Notes under the pieces: generated by a model
What the model saw: the letters and a program-made list of their open reading frames with translations, nothing else
Told to the model about the DNA's origin: nothing
Databases searched by the model: none
Shown: positions 27,823 through 37,289 of the stretch, one piece after another
Position numbering within the stretch: the first letter of the stretch is position 1
How the letters are laid out: the number at the start of each line of letters is the position of its first letter
Origin: Sphingobacteriales bacterium
GTDB lineage: Bacteria > Bacteroidota > Bacteroidia > Sphingobacteriales > Sphingobacteriaceae
Assembly: GCA_028288165.1 (NCBI GenBank)
Contig: JAQBOG010000033.1
Coordinates: forward strand, 124,001 to 188,000
DNA: 64,000 bases
Direction of reading: 5' to 3'
Translations under genes and position numbers: made by a program

Positions 27823-29931
27823 TTAGAAAAATTTAACGCGGTTATCTTTAATTTCTGCCTTGTCTTTTAACACCTTAAATGTTTCAGAAGCAGCACGTTG
27901 AATTACTCCTTGTGCGATTTGTTCTTTTTGTTTGTATGCATTTGTTAATGGAGCAGGATTTGTAAAGTTGTCCACTACATATATATACACACCATTTTCA
28001 CCTTGAATTGCTTTTGAAATCTTTTTAGGTTGCGAACCGAAAACAGAACCAACTACCTTATTTTCTTGTGCTATACCTGGTATGATTGGGTTTGCAAAAA
28101 CAATATTCTGAACAGGAACAACAGGTTTCTTTAATTTCTGGGCAACCTGCTCAATGGTAGAACTACCTTGTAAAGCCTTTTCAGCTATATCTAAAAGCTT
28201 TTTCGCTTTCACTTGATTGCGTACCATTGGTTCAATCTGTTTCTTTACCTTTTCTAATGGGAGGTCTCCTTTAGGATTAATTGATGTCACTTTGGCTACC
28301 ACGTACTTGTTCTCAATCTCAAATACTTCTTCTGAAATATCATTTACATCAGCTTTATATACCCATTTTATTAGAGATCTTGGATTCTCAAGGCCAGGAA
28401 CTGATGATTGATTTGCCTTCACATCCTCTGCAACAAGCTTACGATAACCAGATTTTTGAGCTTGATCATCAAAGCTTTTAGCATTTGTTGCCTCGCTTAA
28501 AAAGGAGGTAGCTTTTCCATATGCCTCTTGTTGTGTCTTAGTACTACTTGACAACGCTTTATCGATCAATGCTACTTTGGCAACTTTAGATGAACCAATT
28601 TGATTATCAATTTTTATCACGTGAACTCCAAATTGTGTTGTTAAAACTTTAAGATCACCTGCTTTACCATTAAAGACTGCTTCTTCAAAAGCAGGAACCA
28701 TTGACCCTCTTGCAAAAGTCCCTAATTCTCCTCCCTTATCTTTAGAAGCATCAGTACCAAACTTACTAGCAAGTTCTGCAAAGCTTGCTCCCTTAAGTAT
28801 TAGGTTTTTTATTGAGTCAGCCTTTGCTTTCGCTTTATCTAAACCACCTTCTGTTGTTGGACTAATCAAAATATGACGTGCCTTAACAGAATCAGGACTT
28901 AATTTAACATCAATTACTTTAGCAAATTTGTAAGAACCATTGGTGAAAATAGGGCCTACTATTTGACCGTTTGAAGAATTAAATATCACCGAATCTAAAG
29001 CTGGGTCAAAAGATCCTTTACGCATATAAGAAATCGGTGTTTTTGTATCTGAGTTTATACTTACAAATAACGAATCGTTTTTAGATGCTCTTAATTCTGT
29101 TACTAGCTTGTCAACTTGTGATTTAGTAGCTGCAGAATCTTCTTTAGAAGGATTTGCATCAAAAACTACATATTCGAAAGATCTGCTGTCTTCTTCGTTT
29201 TTAAATTTGAATTTATTTTCGTTGTAGTAGTTCGCATAATCCTCATCAGTAAGTTTAACTTCAGCATCAGGAATTGAGGAATACTCTAGATTAACATATT
29301 TAAAGCTAGCTAGTTTATTGCGTTGATTGTAATCTTCTCTTGCTTCTAAAGATGTTACGTACAAGCTATTTTTAACTAATGTATTATACTTTTGAACTAA
29401 TTTTCCCTGACGGATACCTACCAAAAACTGTGTCCACCTAGCACTAAGCTCACTTTTTGGGTCTTGATTTTTAACGTTTGTTAAAAATTGATTCAGTTGC
29501 ATTCTATTTAACTGACCTGTTTTTGGATCGCCAAAGTTTTGAACAATTTGCGGATCTGGATTTTTCCCATTTACCAAATCAGTCAATTCTGCAGGACTAA
29601 CCTTTAAACCCAATCGATTAATTTCTTTATCGATAAGAATTTGAGATACACTTTGGTTCCATGTATTCTCAATTATATAGGAGGTCATTTGAGCATTCAG
29701 GTTGTTTTGACCCATTTGTTGCTTAAAATTCGCTGTACTTGCTTCTACCTTTGAGTTAAAATCTTCATAAGAAATAGGCTCACCGGCAACAACGCCAACT
29801 TTATTTTCACTATCCTTCCAAAATGGTGTACCTCGACGTACAACATCACTCACCAAAAATGCCACAATTGCAAAACCAATTGCACCGATCAAAAGACCAG
29901 CCCGGTTTCGCAAAAAACTCATTATTCCCAT
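27823..29931 (-). CDS. SurA/PpiD-type peptidyl-prolyl isomerase
   Basis: Inner-membrane-anchored periplasmic foldase of 702 residues. It has one membrane helix at about 11-29, a SurA_N-like domain (VAGEPISYEDFNSKVE onward), and a parvulin domain at about 345-440 (ARHILI ... GGELGTFARGSMVPAFEEAVF ... FGVHVIKI). A second, degenerate parvulin-like region follows. It helps outer-membrane proteins fold after Sec export. It lies downstream of lptC and ends at a strong terminator. Confidence 0.92.
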   Translation of the reverse strand: MGIMSFLRNRAGLLIGAIGFAIVAFLVSDVVRRGTPFWKDSENKVGVVAGEPISYEDFNSKVEASTANFKQQMGQNNLNAQMTSYIIENTWNQSVSQILIDKEINRLGLKVSPAELTDLVNGKNPDPQIVQNFGDPKTGQLNRMQLNQFLTNVKNQDPKSELSARWTQFLVGIRQGKLVQKYNTLVKNSLYVTSLEAREDYNQRNKLASFKYVNLEYSSIPDAEVKLTDEDYANYYNENKFKFKNEEDSRSFEYVVFDANPSKEDSAATKSQVDKLVTELRASKNDSLFVSINSDTKTPISYMRKGSFDPALDSVIFNSSNGQIVGPIFTNGSYKFAKVIDVKLSPDSVKARHILISPTTEGGLDKAKAKADSIKNLILKGASFAELASKFGTDASKDKGGELGTFARGSMVPAFEEAVFNGKAGDLKVLTTQFGVHVIKIDNQIGSSKVAKVALIDKALSSSTKTQQEAYGKATSFLSEATNAKSFDDQAQKSGYRKLVAEDVKANQSSVPGLENPRSLIKWVYKADVNDISEEVFEIENKYVVAKVTSINPKGDLPLEKVKKQIEPMVRNQVKAKKLLDIAEKALQGSSTIEQVAQKLKKPVVPVQNIVFANPIIPGIAQENKVVGSVFGSQPKKISKAIQGENGVYIYVVDNFTNPAPLTNAYKQKEQIAQGVIQRAASETFKVLKDKAEIKDNRVKFF

Positions 29932-30037
29932 GTCAAAACGTTATATTATATAGTATTATTCAAAAAGATGCGCAAGATACAAATTCGTATCTCGAAAATC
30001 CAAATCTTTAAATCAAGTATATTTGAGAAATAAAAAA

Positions 30038-30598
30038 TCACTCCGCAACTTTTTGAGAAAGGCTTAGATTGCCTGTTGCCTGCGTAAATTGAGGGTTCAA
30101 GAACTTATCATCCGATATAAAACTTGTTCCGTAAAGTACTTGTCCTTGCAAATCTTGCATGGATACTAGTTTATTTGAGTAGAACTTTTTGCTAGCTTGA
30201 TCCCAAATCAATTCTTCAGATTTAAATTTTTTACCATTTTTGTTAACCACAACCACATTTCGTTTTAATTCGGTCAACTTTTCTTTCACTTTCATCTTCC
30301 CGTAATCTGCCGTAACTCTACTAGTTTCAATGTGACTTTTATCATAGAAAATGATGGTTACTCCTTTAGTCATTTCATAATAGTCTTTGTCTTTATAATG
30401 ATATAACAATGGAGTTTGCAATTGGGCCTTCACTAAGGCTGAATCACTATAAACAATAGTAACACCCTTCGATATGTCAACCGGAACTGCGAGTTGTTTT
30501 GATGATATTTTCTCAACGTCTTTCAAATCATTTTCACATGATGATGTTAAGAGTAACACGAGGCATAGAAAGCCCCAAACAAAGGGCATCTTAAACAT
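30038..30598 (-). CDS. lptC: LPS export protein LptC
   Basis: Bitopic or lipidated periplasmic protein of 186 residues that passes LPS from LptBFG to LptA. The N-terminus has a hydrophobic segment with a lipobox-like LLTSSCE (Cys about 21). GVTIVYSDSALVKAQLQTPLLYHY and the repeated beta strands fit the LptC/OstA-like fold. It starts 2 nt after the upstream outer-membrane protein stop. Bacteroidota LptC commonly lies near coaX, as here. Confidence 0.88.
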   Translation of the reverse strand: MFKMPFVWGFLCLVLLLTSSCENDLKDVEKISSKQLAVPVDISKGVTIVYSDSALVKAQLQTPLLYHYKDKDYYEMTKGVTIIFYDKSHIETSRVTADYGKMKVKEKLTELKRNVVVVNKNGKKFKSEELIWDQASKKFYSNKLVSMQDLQGQVLYGTSFISDDKFLNPQFTQATGNLSLSQKVAE

Positions 30599-30600
30599 GA

Positions 30601-31881
30601 CTAATCAAATTTAGGTTTAACAAACCACCGATCGTTCATTGTAAAGCCTAAATTAATATTGACAAACCTCTCTTTTACTAGGTTGCTTGTATGTGTACCT
30701 TGTTGGCCTAACTCGGCAGATAAATTGATTTTATAAAATGTAGAACGGTTAGATGGAAGAGGGAAACCAAATCCGAAAGTGAGTGCCATTTGCTTAATGT
30801 CATTATTCTCTATGCCTATATAAGTTTTATCATACCTAAAGCCTAATCGATAATCAACTAATTTTAAATAACTTGATACCGCTGTAATATCCGGTGTTAT
30901 CTGCGCACCTAGGTTAACACCATAACTGTCATTAAGTGTTGGTTTGTTAGTCCCCTCTTTAAAGGACGACCATTTACCTAACGAAAAATCTGCACCAACA
31001 AGCCATTTATTTGTCTTTTCAAAAACAAAACCTGCAGTGTGCATTAAAGGCATATTAATTTTACTTTGAACACCTTCGCTAAATTGAATAGTGTCAGTTG
31101 TATATCTATCGGTATTAGCATACCTATATGTACTGCTTAATTGAGACATTTTCGAATTAACTTTCAAGCCTGAATTACCAGAATACCCCAAAATTAATTT
31201 ACTAGCTTTTGACGTATTTATCGAATACTGTAAACCATAATCAATGCTAAGCCCAGCAACGCTTCGGCTTGTTTGGAAGCTAGAGTTTAAGGCGGTAGGG
31301 TCTTGAGGGAATTCTAACGAATTGATTTCTTTAAGATTACCAAACAGATATGCGGCGTTGAAACCTAAACTTAAATTCTTAGCGATTTTAAATCCGTAGC
31401 CTAGATATACCTTTGACAAACCACCTTCCCCTGAATAAACAGCTGATGCGCTCGGTATTTCGGTACTCGGATTACGGTAATTATATCCAAAATCACTATA
31501 AGGGAGCAACCCAAAACTTAATGCTGACCCCTTACTAACAGGTATGGCAAAAGTGATATGGCTAAGTGTTCCGTTAAAGCTTTTTTCTGATTTAGAATTT
31601 GTACTTAATTCACGTAATCCTGTGTAAATACCAACATCAAAGGTTGTTAAATCAATTGAGGAGTAAGATGCTGGATTAGCCAAATTAACATTACTATAGC
31701 CCCCAGGCTTCCGAATGCCCGCACTTATACCACCCATTGCACGGTTTTGAGGCAACAATGAGCCCTTCAATAGGCCAACCCCATAACTAGCATATGGAGA
31801 GTTGCCCGTTGTTTGTGACGAAGCAGATGTTGCAACCAATATAAGTAGCAATAACGCTACATGTTTTAAATTTTTAATCAT
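30601..31881 (-). CDS. Outer-membrane beta-barrel protein, function unknown
   Basis: Exported protein of 426 residues with a signal peptide (about 1-22, ending SASSQ). It shows alternating strands with a FadL/OmpP1-like opening (GNSPYASYGVGLL, RAMGGISAGI, LANPASYSS). The C-terminus ends FVKPKFD, close to the aromatic-ended last strand of outer-membrane proteins. The coaX stop overlaps its start by 1 nt and lptC follows, so it shares their transcript. A transport role is not established. Confidence 0.8.
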   Translation of the reverse strand: MIKNLKHVALLLLILVATSASSQTTGNSPYASYGVGLLKGSLLPQNRAMGGISAGIRKPGGYSNVNLANPASYSSIDLTTFDVGIYTGLRELSTNSKSEKSFNGTLSHITFAIPVSKGSALSFGLLPYSDFGYNYRNPSTEIPSASAVYSGEGGLSKVYLGYGFKIAKNLSLGFNAAYLFGNLKEINSLEFPQDPTALNSSFQTSRSVAGLSIDYGLQYSINTSKASKLILGYSGNSGLKVNSKMSQLSSTYRYANTDRYTTDTIQFSEGVQSKINMPLMHTAGFVFEKTNKWLVGADFSLGKWSSFKEGTNKPTLNDSYGVNLGAQITPDITAVSSYLKLVDYRLGFRYDKTYIGIENNDIKQMALTFGFGFPLPSNRSTFYKINLSAELGQQGTHTSNLVKERFVNINLGFTMNDRWFVKPKFD

Positions 31882-32618
31882 TATGCTGATAAAATAACTT
31901 CATTTAAGCCAATAAGAACCAAATTGGGCTCGGTTTTTACAGCTTCGGCAAAGATGCTATTTTTCAACCGAGAACCAAAAAATTCCGAATCCCCGCCACA
32001 GAGTATAATCTGCAGATCTGGGTACAAGTTTTTGTAATAGTTTATAAACCCTATCACTTCAGCGTAAGCACCTTGCTGAACTCCTGAAAGAATAGAGGTA
32101 ATCGTGTTTTCACCGTACCATTTATCAAACAGCAGATCAACCTTCAATAAAGGCAATCTTTCTGTAAAGGCATTTAGTGCATTAAATCTCATTGCAATTC
32201 CGGGGCTTATGCTTCCTCCCTTATATTCACCAGCTCTGTTAACGCTATCATAGGTTATACAGGTACCCGCATCAATTATTAAACAATTAACCCCTTTGTG
32301 AATAGCCCCTGCACCTATAACTGCGGCAAAACGATCTAGTCCTAAAGTTTCCGGGGATTTATATAGCAAAGTAACGTGAGTTTTAATGCTGGTAGTAAAC
32401 TCACAATAGGTTGTTTTCTTTTTTAATATATCCTTGACGTCATTTTTATCAATCCCCACTGAACAAAGAATACTTTTGGAAATACTTTCTGAACTTAGAT
32501 AATATTCAACTTTGTCAATAGTCAATTCATCAACAACATCCAGTTTCAAAAGCTTTCGATTATTGAATATTGCAATTTTTGACCTCGAATTGCCAATATC
32601 AATTACCAGATTAGCCAT
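31881..32618 (-). CDS. coaX: Type III pantothenate kinase
   Basis: First step of coenzyme A synthesis: phosphorylates pantothenate. The 245 residues show the ASKHA fold motifs DIGNSRSKIA (7-16), the ribose/phosphate-binding GLDRFAAVIGA and the catalytic DAGTCITYD. GGSISPGIAMR is also diagnostic. It heads the coaX - barrel - lptC group and is preceded by a candidate promoter. Confidence 0.95.
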   Translation of the reverse strand: MANLVIDIGNSRSKIAIFNNRKLLKLDVVDELTIDKVEYYLSSESISKSILCSVGIDKNDVKDILKKKTTYCEFTTSIKTHVTLLYKSPETLGLDRFAAVIGAGAIHKGVNCLIIDAGTCITYDSVNRAGEYKGGSISPGIAMRFNALNAFTERLPLLKVDLLFDKWYGENTITSILSGVQQGAYAEVIGFINYYKNLYPDLQIILCGGDSEFFGSRLKNSIFAEAVKTEPNLVLIGLNEVILSA

Positions 32619-32704
32619 TATCCCCTATTATATGCTCCGAAACATAAGTCGGGTCTCCCATACAATCTAACCAAGAGACAGTAGTTAACCCTAACTTCAT
32701 AGTA

Positions 32705-32712
32705 CAAATCTA
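32705..32712 (-). promoter_or_regulatory. Possible promoter upstream of coaX
   Basis: TAGATTTG on the minus strand matches the TAnnTTTG element. It lies about 87 nt before the coaX start in the 162-nt intergenic stretch. A TTG upstream is spaced a little too far for a good -33. Confidence 0.4.
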
Positions 32713-32780
32713 TCTAAATTTTGATATTGATGTACCAACTAAGTGTTAAAAAAGGTTAAAGAGTAGATATTTGGCTCTGC

Positions 32781-33761
32781 TCAGAATATTTGAAAATAAA
32801 TAATAAAGCCCACAAGCATTAAATAAAGGCTTTCGTAAAACCATCTTTTGCTAGCATGCAGAAAATAATAAGACATCAATATGGAAGCCGATGGAACTCC
32901 AAGCAAAAAATGATAAATCATGAAATCGTGCTTTAAATAAAACGATATCATTACAAGCAGAAACATGAAAAGTAGCACTTGGAATGTTTTGCGAACTTGA
33001 ACATAACTCTTGAAGAAATTATTTCGAAGATGAAAAACCCCTAAAGTTAAAATGATGATTACTGGTATAAGCACCAAATAATCATAATAGTTGATATCTA
33101 AATTTGTTGGAAACTTTGTAGTTAGCGGTAACCATATCTGGAAGAATTTGCCTGTGGCATCGTTCCAAAAATAAAAAACCCACAGAAAAAAGAATATAAT
33201 TATAAAGCCAAATATCCCACTAATCCATTCACGCCAATCAAAAGGTCTAAAAATTATTAGACAGATCCAGAGTAGCGGCAACATCGCAATATATGGGAAA
33301 TATATAAGCGAACCACAACCTATTATCATGCCTATATCAAACATGACAGATTTGACTTCGTCACTTTTGTAAATGCTAAGAAATCTATCAATCATCCAGA
33401 TAGTGAGGAGGTTGCAAATTAAAGTTGGGCTTAATATCAAAAAAGATTTTAAGAGGCAAGACGTCGTAACATATAATAAAGCTGGTAAAAAGGTAGGCTT
33501 ACCAATCAGATTATATTTATTTACAATCCTGTTCAAAATAAATGCTTGTACAATTACTAGCCAAAAAGCAATAAAAATGTTGGTTTGCGGATTGAAAGCG
33601 TTTTCTAAGGGTATTGATATTAATAATTTAGCAAAAGGCTCAATGAAATCGAAGCTTAGCTCATCTGGAATATTAATTAAAAATCCTAATCTCAATAGAA
33701 CCGCAATCCCGACTAACAGTAGAATATTTAACGGATTAAGATGTCGGAACTGATTAATCAT
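32781..33761 (-). CDS. DUF6427 family polytopic membrane protein
   Basis: Integral inner-membrane protein of 326 residues with about 9-10 hydrophobic helices; the N-terminus is INQFRHLNPLNILLLVG. Pattern and length match the Bacteroidota DUF6427 family (as I recall it), usually found near upp and cell-envelope genes, as here. No catalytic motif was recognised. Confidence 0.7.
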   Translation of the reverse strand: MINQFRHLNPLNILLLVGIAVLLRLGFLINIPDELSFDFIEPFAKLLISIPLENAFNPQTNIFIAFWLVIVQAFILNRIVNKYNLIGKPTFLPALLYVTTSCLLKSFLILSPTLICNLLTIWMIDRFLSIYKSDEVKSVMFDIGMIIGCGSLIYFPYIAMLPLLWICLIIFRPFDWREWISGIFGFIIIFFFLWVFYFWNDATGKFFQIWLPLTTKFPTNLDINYYDYLVLIPVIIILTLGVFHLRNNFFKSYVQVRKTFQVLLFMFLLVMISFYLKHDFMIYHFLLGVPSASILMSYYFLHASKRWFYESLYLMLVGFIIYFQIF

Positions 33762-33825
33762 TCGGATTAACTACTGTGTGCATTTAGTTGGCAATATTAC
33801 TACAAATGCTTGAAAAATGGAGGAT

Positions 33826-34812
33826 TTATGAAAACCGTGTTATCAAATTTTGAATAATTGCGGCCGTTTCATTTGGAAAGTTGACTTTAACAACCTTCGA
33901 ATCAAAAAGCCATTGCTTTAACACCATCACAAAGTCTTTATCAATACTTTTTACTATTTGAACGCCAATTTCCCTTAAAGATTCGGCATTACATTGTTGC
34001 TCATATTGATACTTCATCGGAATCACCAAGACTTTCTTCCCCATATAAAGAGCTTCTGCTGGCCCTTCAAAGCCTGCTCCGGTTAATAGTCCAGATGAAT
34101 TAGCTAAGCTTTTATTGTACTCGAGATGGTTAATTGGCTGCACATATACGTTCCCATCTTGATATGTACTTTTAGTGTGTTTTGAAAACACTTCCCATTT
34201 GACATCTGTTACCATTTTTAAATAATAAGTAAGATAAATATCAGAGTAAGCGGGTAAATACACTGTTATGTGCCCTAAATTTGATGTAAGTTGTTCTCTT
34301 ATCTCTTTACGGATAATTGGTGTATGAATGAAATCATCATACTTTTCAAAATGCAACCCTATTTTGAAGGTAGTTGGGGCATAGTGTTTAAAAATCAATT
34401 CATGCCAATGATAATTACCTGGCGGCCTGGGAGTTTTTTTTGAAAGAAAGGATGATTGATGACTTAAAGCAATGATTGGCTTTCCGGCTATTTTGCAGGC
34501 CCAAGAGCTTACGGGTTCAAAGTCATTAATAATTATATCATATTTTTTTAACGGCAAAGACCTTGCATCTTTCCATAATTGCAGTAAATTCATTGTTCGG
34601 TACGTTTGCCAATGATTAACCCCCCCACGTTTCCCAAATATGAAACTAAAACCATGAAATTTATGAGCAAGAGGCTCGTTCAACGTAAGATCTGCCTGGG
34701 TACCACTTACCAGGATATCAACATGTCCATGTTCTTTCAATAAAGGCACAATTTCTCTGGCTCTACTAATATGCCCATTACCGGTGCCTTGTATTGCAAA
34801 AAGAATTTTCAT
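33826..34812 (-). CDS. MJ1255/VC2487-type glycosyltransferase (MurG-like GT-B)
   Basis: GT-B fold protein of 328 residues beginning MKILFAIQGTGNGHISRA, the glycine-rich nucleotide-sugar glycosyltransferase N-terminus of the MJ1255 family. LTGAGFEGPAEALYMGKKVLVIP near residue 260 is the donor-binding C-terminal motif. I chose the ATG at 34812; an upstream ATG at 34866 would add 18 residues before this conserved start. It follows the LpxH-like phosphatase gene, with which this family is often paired (from memory). The substrate is unknown. Confidence 0.85.
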   Translation of the reverse strand: MKILFAIQGTGNGHISRAREIVPLLKEHGHVDILVSGTQADLTLNEPLAHKFHGFSFIFGKRGGVNHWQTYRTMNLLQLWKDARSLPLKKYDIIINDFEPVSSWACKIAGKPIIALSHQSSFLSKKTPRPPGNYHWHELIFKHYAPTTFKIGLHFEKYDDFIHTPIIRKEIREQLTSNLGHITVYLPAYSDIYLTYYLKMVTDVKWEVFSKHTKSTYQDGNVYVQPINHLEYNKSLANSSGLLTGAGFEGPAEALYMGKKVLVIPMKYQYEQQCNAESLREIGVQIVKSIDKDFVMVLKQWLFDSKVVKVNFPNETAAIIQNLITRFS

Positions 34813-34904
34813 GTTTAGCTCTTCCCGTTCAGTATAGTAGTATTGAAAGAGCCGCCAAGATAACAACAGATTAAGATATGCCCAAACCTAAGTTTTTAAG
34901 GTGC

Positions 34905-35747
34905 TTAGAAATTGTCAGTTTTCATTTTTTCAAACAAGGACTTAACATCCATTAACGCATTGAGGTCGTCATCGGTGTCTAGATCATTAACTGTTGTATT
35001 ATAATCTAAAGCATCGTATTTAAATACTTTCCAAGTTTTTTGATGATATTCCAGAGCTGTTAAATTTTCAACCCAATCTCCAGAATTTAAATAAGTCACC
35101 CATCCTTTATCTGTTTCTATCTTCCGCATTTCCGGATGATGAATATGGCCACATATCACATACTTGTATCCTTTATCAACAGCGAGTTCAGCGGCTGTTT
35201 GCTCGAAATTGTTAATGAATTTGACGGCATCCTTAAAACGAGCTTTAATTTTTTTTGAAAAACTCATCTTTTCTTTGTCGAAAACTTTAAGCATCCAGTT
35301 CGCGAGGCTATTTATCAAGATCAGTGTATCATAACCCGTTGCGCCTAATTTTGCTAACCATTTAGAATGTTGCATGGTTACATCGAATATATCTCCATGA
35401 AATATCCATGCTTTGTCATCACCAATAGGTAACACCAATTTGTTAACCAGATGAAAAGAACCCATCTTCATGTCCGCAAATTTTCGAAGCATTTCGTCAT
35501 GATTACCTGTAAGATAATAAACAGGCACTCCCTCTGTGACAAATTTCATGATGCGGCGAACAACCTTCATGTGAGATTCTGGCCAATATGATTTGCTGAA
35601 TTGCCAGATATCAATGATATCGCCATTAAGAATTAAAACTTTGGGCTTGATGCTCTTGAGATAGTTCAAAAGCTCCTTTGCGTGGCAACCGTATGTTCCA
35701 AGATGAACATCAGATATGACAACAATTTCTACTTCCCTTTTTGGCAT
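34905..35747 (-). CDS. lpxH: LpxH-like metallophosphatase (UDP-2,3-diacylglucosamine hydrolase family)
   Basis: Calcineurin-like phosphoesterase of 280 residues. Metal ligands are visible in ISDVHLG, LNGDIIDIW, TGNHDEML, FHGDIFD and CGHIHHPE. The family cleaves UDP-2,3-diacylglucosamine to lipid X in lipid A synthesis, and a large inserted segment (about 130-185) fits this subgroup. A paralogous phosphatase acting on another nucleotide lipid cannot be excluded, given the adjoining MJ1255-like transferase. Confidence 0.8.
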   Translation of the reverse strand: MPKREVEIVVISDVHLGTYGCHAKELLNYLKSIKPKVLILNGDIIDIWQFSKSYWPESHMKVVRRIMKFVTEGVPVYYLTGNHDEMLRKFADMKMGSFHLVNKLVLPIGDDKAWIFHGDIFDVTMQHSKWLAKLGATGYDTLILINSLANWMLKVFDKEKMSFSKKIKARFKDAVKFINNFEQTAAELAVDKGYKYVICGHIHHPEMRKIETDKGWVTYLNSGDWVENLTALEYHQKTWKVFKYDALDYNTTVNDLDTDDDLNALMDVKSLFEKMKTDNF

Positions 35748-35786
35748 CCGGTTGTATAAGTAGCGTATTTGTTAAGCAGCAAAAAT

Positions 35787-35894
35787 TTAATCGTCTTCCT
35801 CATCAATTGTAAGATCATAAGGGCTGAACCAAAAAGCCGCAACAAACGCTAAAACAATTAAAAAAGTAACACCATATAACATATCAATCGTCAT
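35787..35894 (-). CDS. Small membrane protein, 35 residues
   Basis: An ATG-to-TAA frame of 35 codons encodes one hydrophobic helix (about residues 6-23, LYGVTFLIVLAFVAAFWF) followed by a short polar tail ending DEEDD. Ten nucleotides before its likely transcription start is a perfect TAnnTTTG element (35911-35918), which supports expression. It lies directly upstream of the LpxH-like gene on the same strand. I know no family for it; topology suggests a subunit or regulator peptide of a membrane complex. Confidence 0.6.
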   Translation of the reverse strand: MTIDMLYGVTFLIVLAFVAAFWFSPYDLTIDEEDD

Positions 35895-35910
35895 AGCTAT
35901 CTATTTATCA

Positions 35911-35918
35911 CAAAGGTA
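35911..35918 (-). promoter_or_regulatory. Predicted promoter for the 35-residue peptide and lpxH-like gene
   Basis: TACCTTTG on the minus strand matches TAnnTTTG exactly, 16 nt before the small gene's ATG. This gives a short leader of about 10-12 nt. No clear -33 TTTG. Confidence 0.5.
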
Positions 35919-35965
35919 TATACGAGCGATTACTGTTTTGTTAAATAGATGTTAAATTACGAGAG

Positions 35966-36493
35966 CTAGTGAATTTTCTTTAGCTGCTTCTGGATGCGAA
36001 GAAGTTGCTTTTGGTGATGAAGAGTATGGATTTCAATAAACCTGAACCATTGACTTGCGTTTAATAACCCTAGCCTTGGATGTTTTATTTTTTGATAAGA
36101 TTGCGACTTACCAACTTTTGGAGCTAATTCATCTAATCTTCGTTTAAACTTGATGATTAAGTTTCGTGCTTCTTCCCGAGTAATTTTTGATGTCATAGAA
36201 GCAAGGCTTTCTGGAGCTTTTAATTTGACAGGAGGAAACCTTCCGAAAAACAAAATTAGCCGGGCTATCCAGTGTATTGGTTTAGTTGACTTTATACCTG
36301 TTCCCGAGATGCATTTTTCTGCTGCCGTGAGTGAAGCAAGATTAGCCTGAAATATATGAGAGTAAACTTCTGAATACGACCAAACGCCAGGTGCCGGACT
36401 TAGGTTAAAATCTTCATCCGTTAAAGAATTAAGCAACTTTTCGTATTCATCAACCGATTTTAATGTGCTTTTACGATGCTCGTTCGTGCTCAT
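35966..36493 (-). CDS. DinB family protein
   Basis: Four-helix-bundle protein of 175 residues of the DinB/YfiT superfamily. It has LSPAPGVWSYSEVYSHIFQAN near 32-52 and the second His-bearing region WFRFIEIHTLHHQKQLLRI near 148-166, which supplies the metal ligands (HxxxH type). Members are metal-dependent hydrolase or thiol transferase relatives, mostly uncharacterised. It overlaps the upstream HAD gene by 4 nt (ATGA). Confidence 0.83.
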   Translation of the reverse strand: MSTNEHRKSTLKSVDEYEKLLNSLTDEDFNLSPAPGVWSYSEVYSHIFQANLASLTAAEKCISGTGIKSTKPIHWIARLILFFGRFPPVKLKAPESLASMTSKITREEARNLIIKFKRRLDELAPKVGKSQSYQKIKHPRLGLLNASQWFRFIEIHTLHHQKQLLRIQKQLKKIH

Positions 36494-37227
36494 AGAAAAA
36501 TTCGTAAGTCATTTAATTGAGATATTTGAAAAGGGACATCTTCTGGCTTTTCTTTTCCGTTTGGATTGAAGAAAACTGCCTGAATTCCGTATTGAAGAGC
36601 TCCACGAATATCTGCTTCAATACTATCACCTATCATTAAACTTTCGTGAATAGATGCTTTTGCACCACCTAAGGCATATTCAAAAATGGCTTTATCGGGT
36701 TTGTTAAATCCAACTACTTCGGATATAACAATGCTTGTAAAATACTTGGCAAGATTAGTTTTATCAATTTTCATGGTGGTTGATTCTTCGAATCCATTTG
36801 AGATTAAATGCAGCGTGTACTTAGTTTGAAGATATGCTAGCGTATCATGAGCTTCTGGAAAAAGGTTAGTTTTTGTCGGGCAGATTTTAACGTAGTCATT
36901 TTCAAAATCCTGAGGTATTAGATCAGGAGTAATGCCTAAATCTATAAATGTTTTAGAGAATCGGGTTTCGCGTAATACTTGCTTTGTGATTTTGCCTACA
37001 TGGTAATCTGCCCACAACTGATGATTATTTTTGGTATAAACCTCTATAAAAATATCAGGCGAATGCAAACCTAATTGCTTCAGTTCATAGGCATGATACA
37101 ATTCAAACAAGGTTTCCTCTGCATTTTTATCAAAATCCCAAATGGTATGGTCAAGATCAAAGAACAGATGTTTAGTGTTTATTGTATCGGGGTAATTATT
37201 TCGAGAAAGACTGGAGTTTAATGACAT
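36490..37227 (-). CDS. HAD phosphatase, YjjG/YfnB type
   Basis: Haloacid dehalogenase-like hydrolase of 245 residues. Motif I is LFFDLDHTIWDF, motif II HLISNGFEE, and motif III/IV GDSIEADIRGALQYG. This pattern matches the noncanonical pyrimidine nucleotidase YjjG group, which fits its place just after upp. I placed the start at 37227; an upstream ATG at 37260 adds 11 residues outside the family. Confidence 0.88.
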   Translation of the reverse strand: MSLNSSLSRNNYPDTINTKHLFFDLDHTIWDFDKNAEETLFELYHAYELKQLGLHSPDIFIEVYTKNNHQLWADYHVGKITKQVLRETRFSKTFIDLGITPDLIPQDFENDYVKICPTKTNLFPEAHDTLAYLQTKYTLHLISNGFEESTTMKIDKTNLAKYFTSIVISEVVGFNKPDKAIFEYALGGAKASIHESLMIGDSIEADIRGALQYGIQAVFFNPNGKEKPEDVPFQISQLNDLRIFL

Positions 37228-37289
37228 ATTTAAAATACTTTGGATAGGCATCGAATACAAAAATAGACAATATGCTTTTAAAGCATCAC

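Noticed and set aside
32619-32780. tRNA gene in the gap before coaX
   Set aside because: No cloverleaf-compatible stems or TTCRA arm was found; the region reads as promoter and AT-rich spacer.
33373-33753. 126-codon plus-strand frame opposite the DUF6427 gene
   Set aside because: The frame is antisense to a hydrophobic membrane protein and encodes a Lys-rich, motif-free sequence, as expected for the complement of membrane helices.
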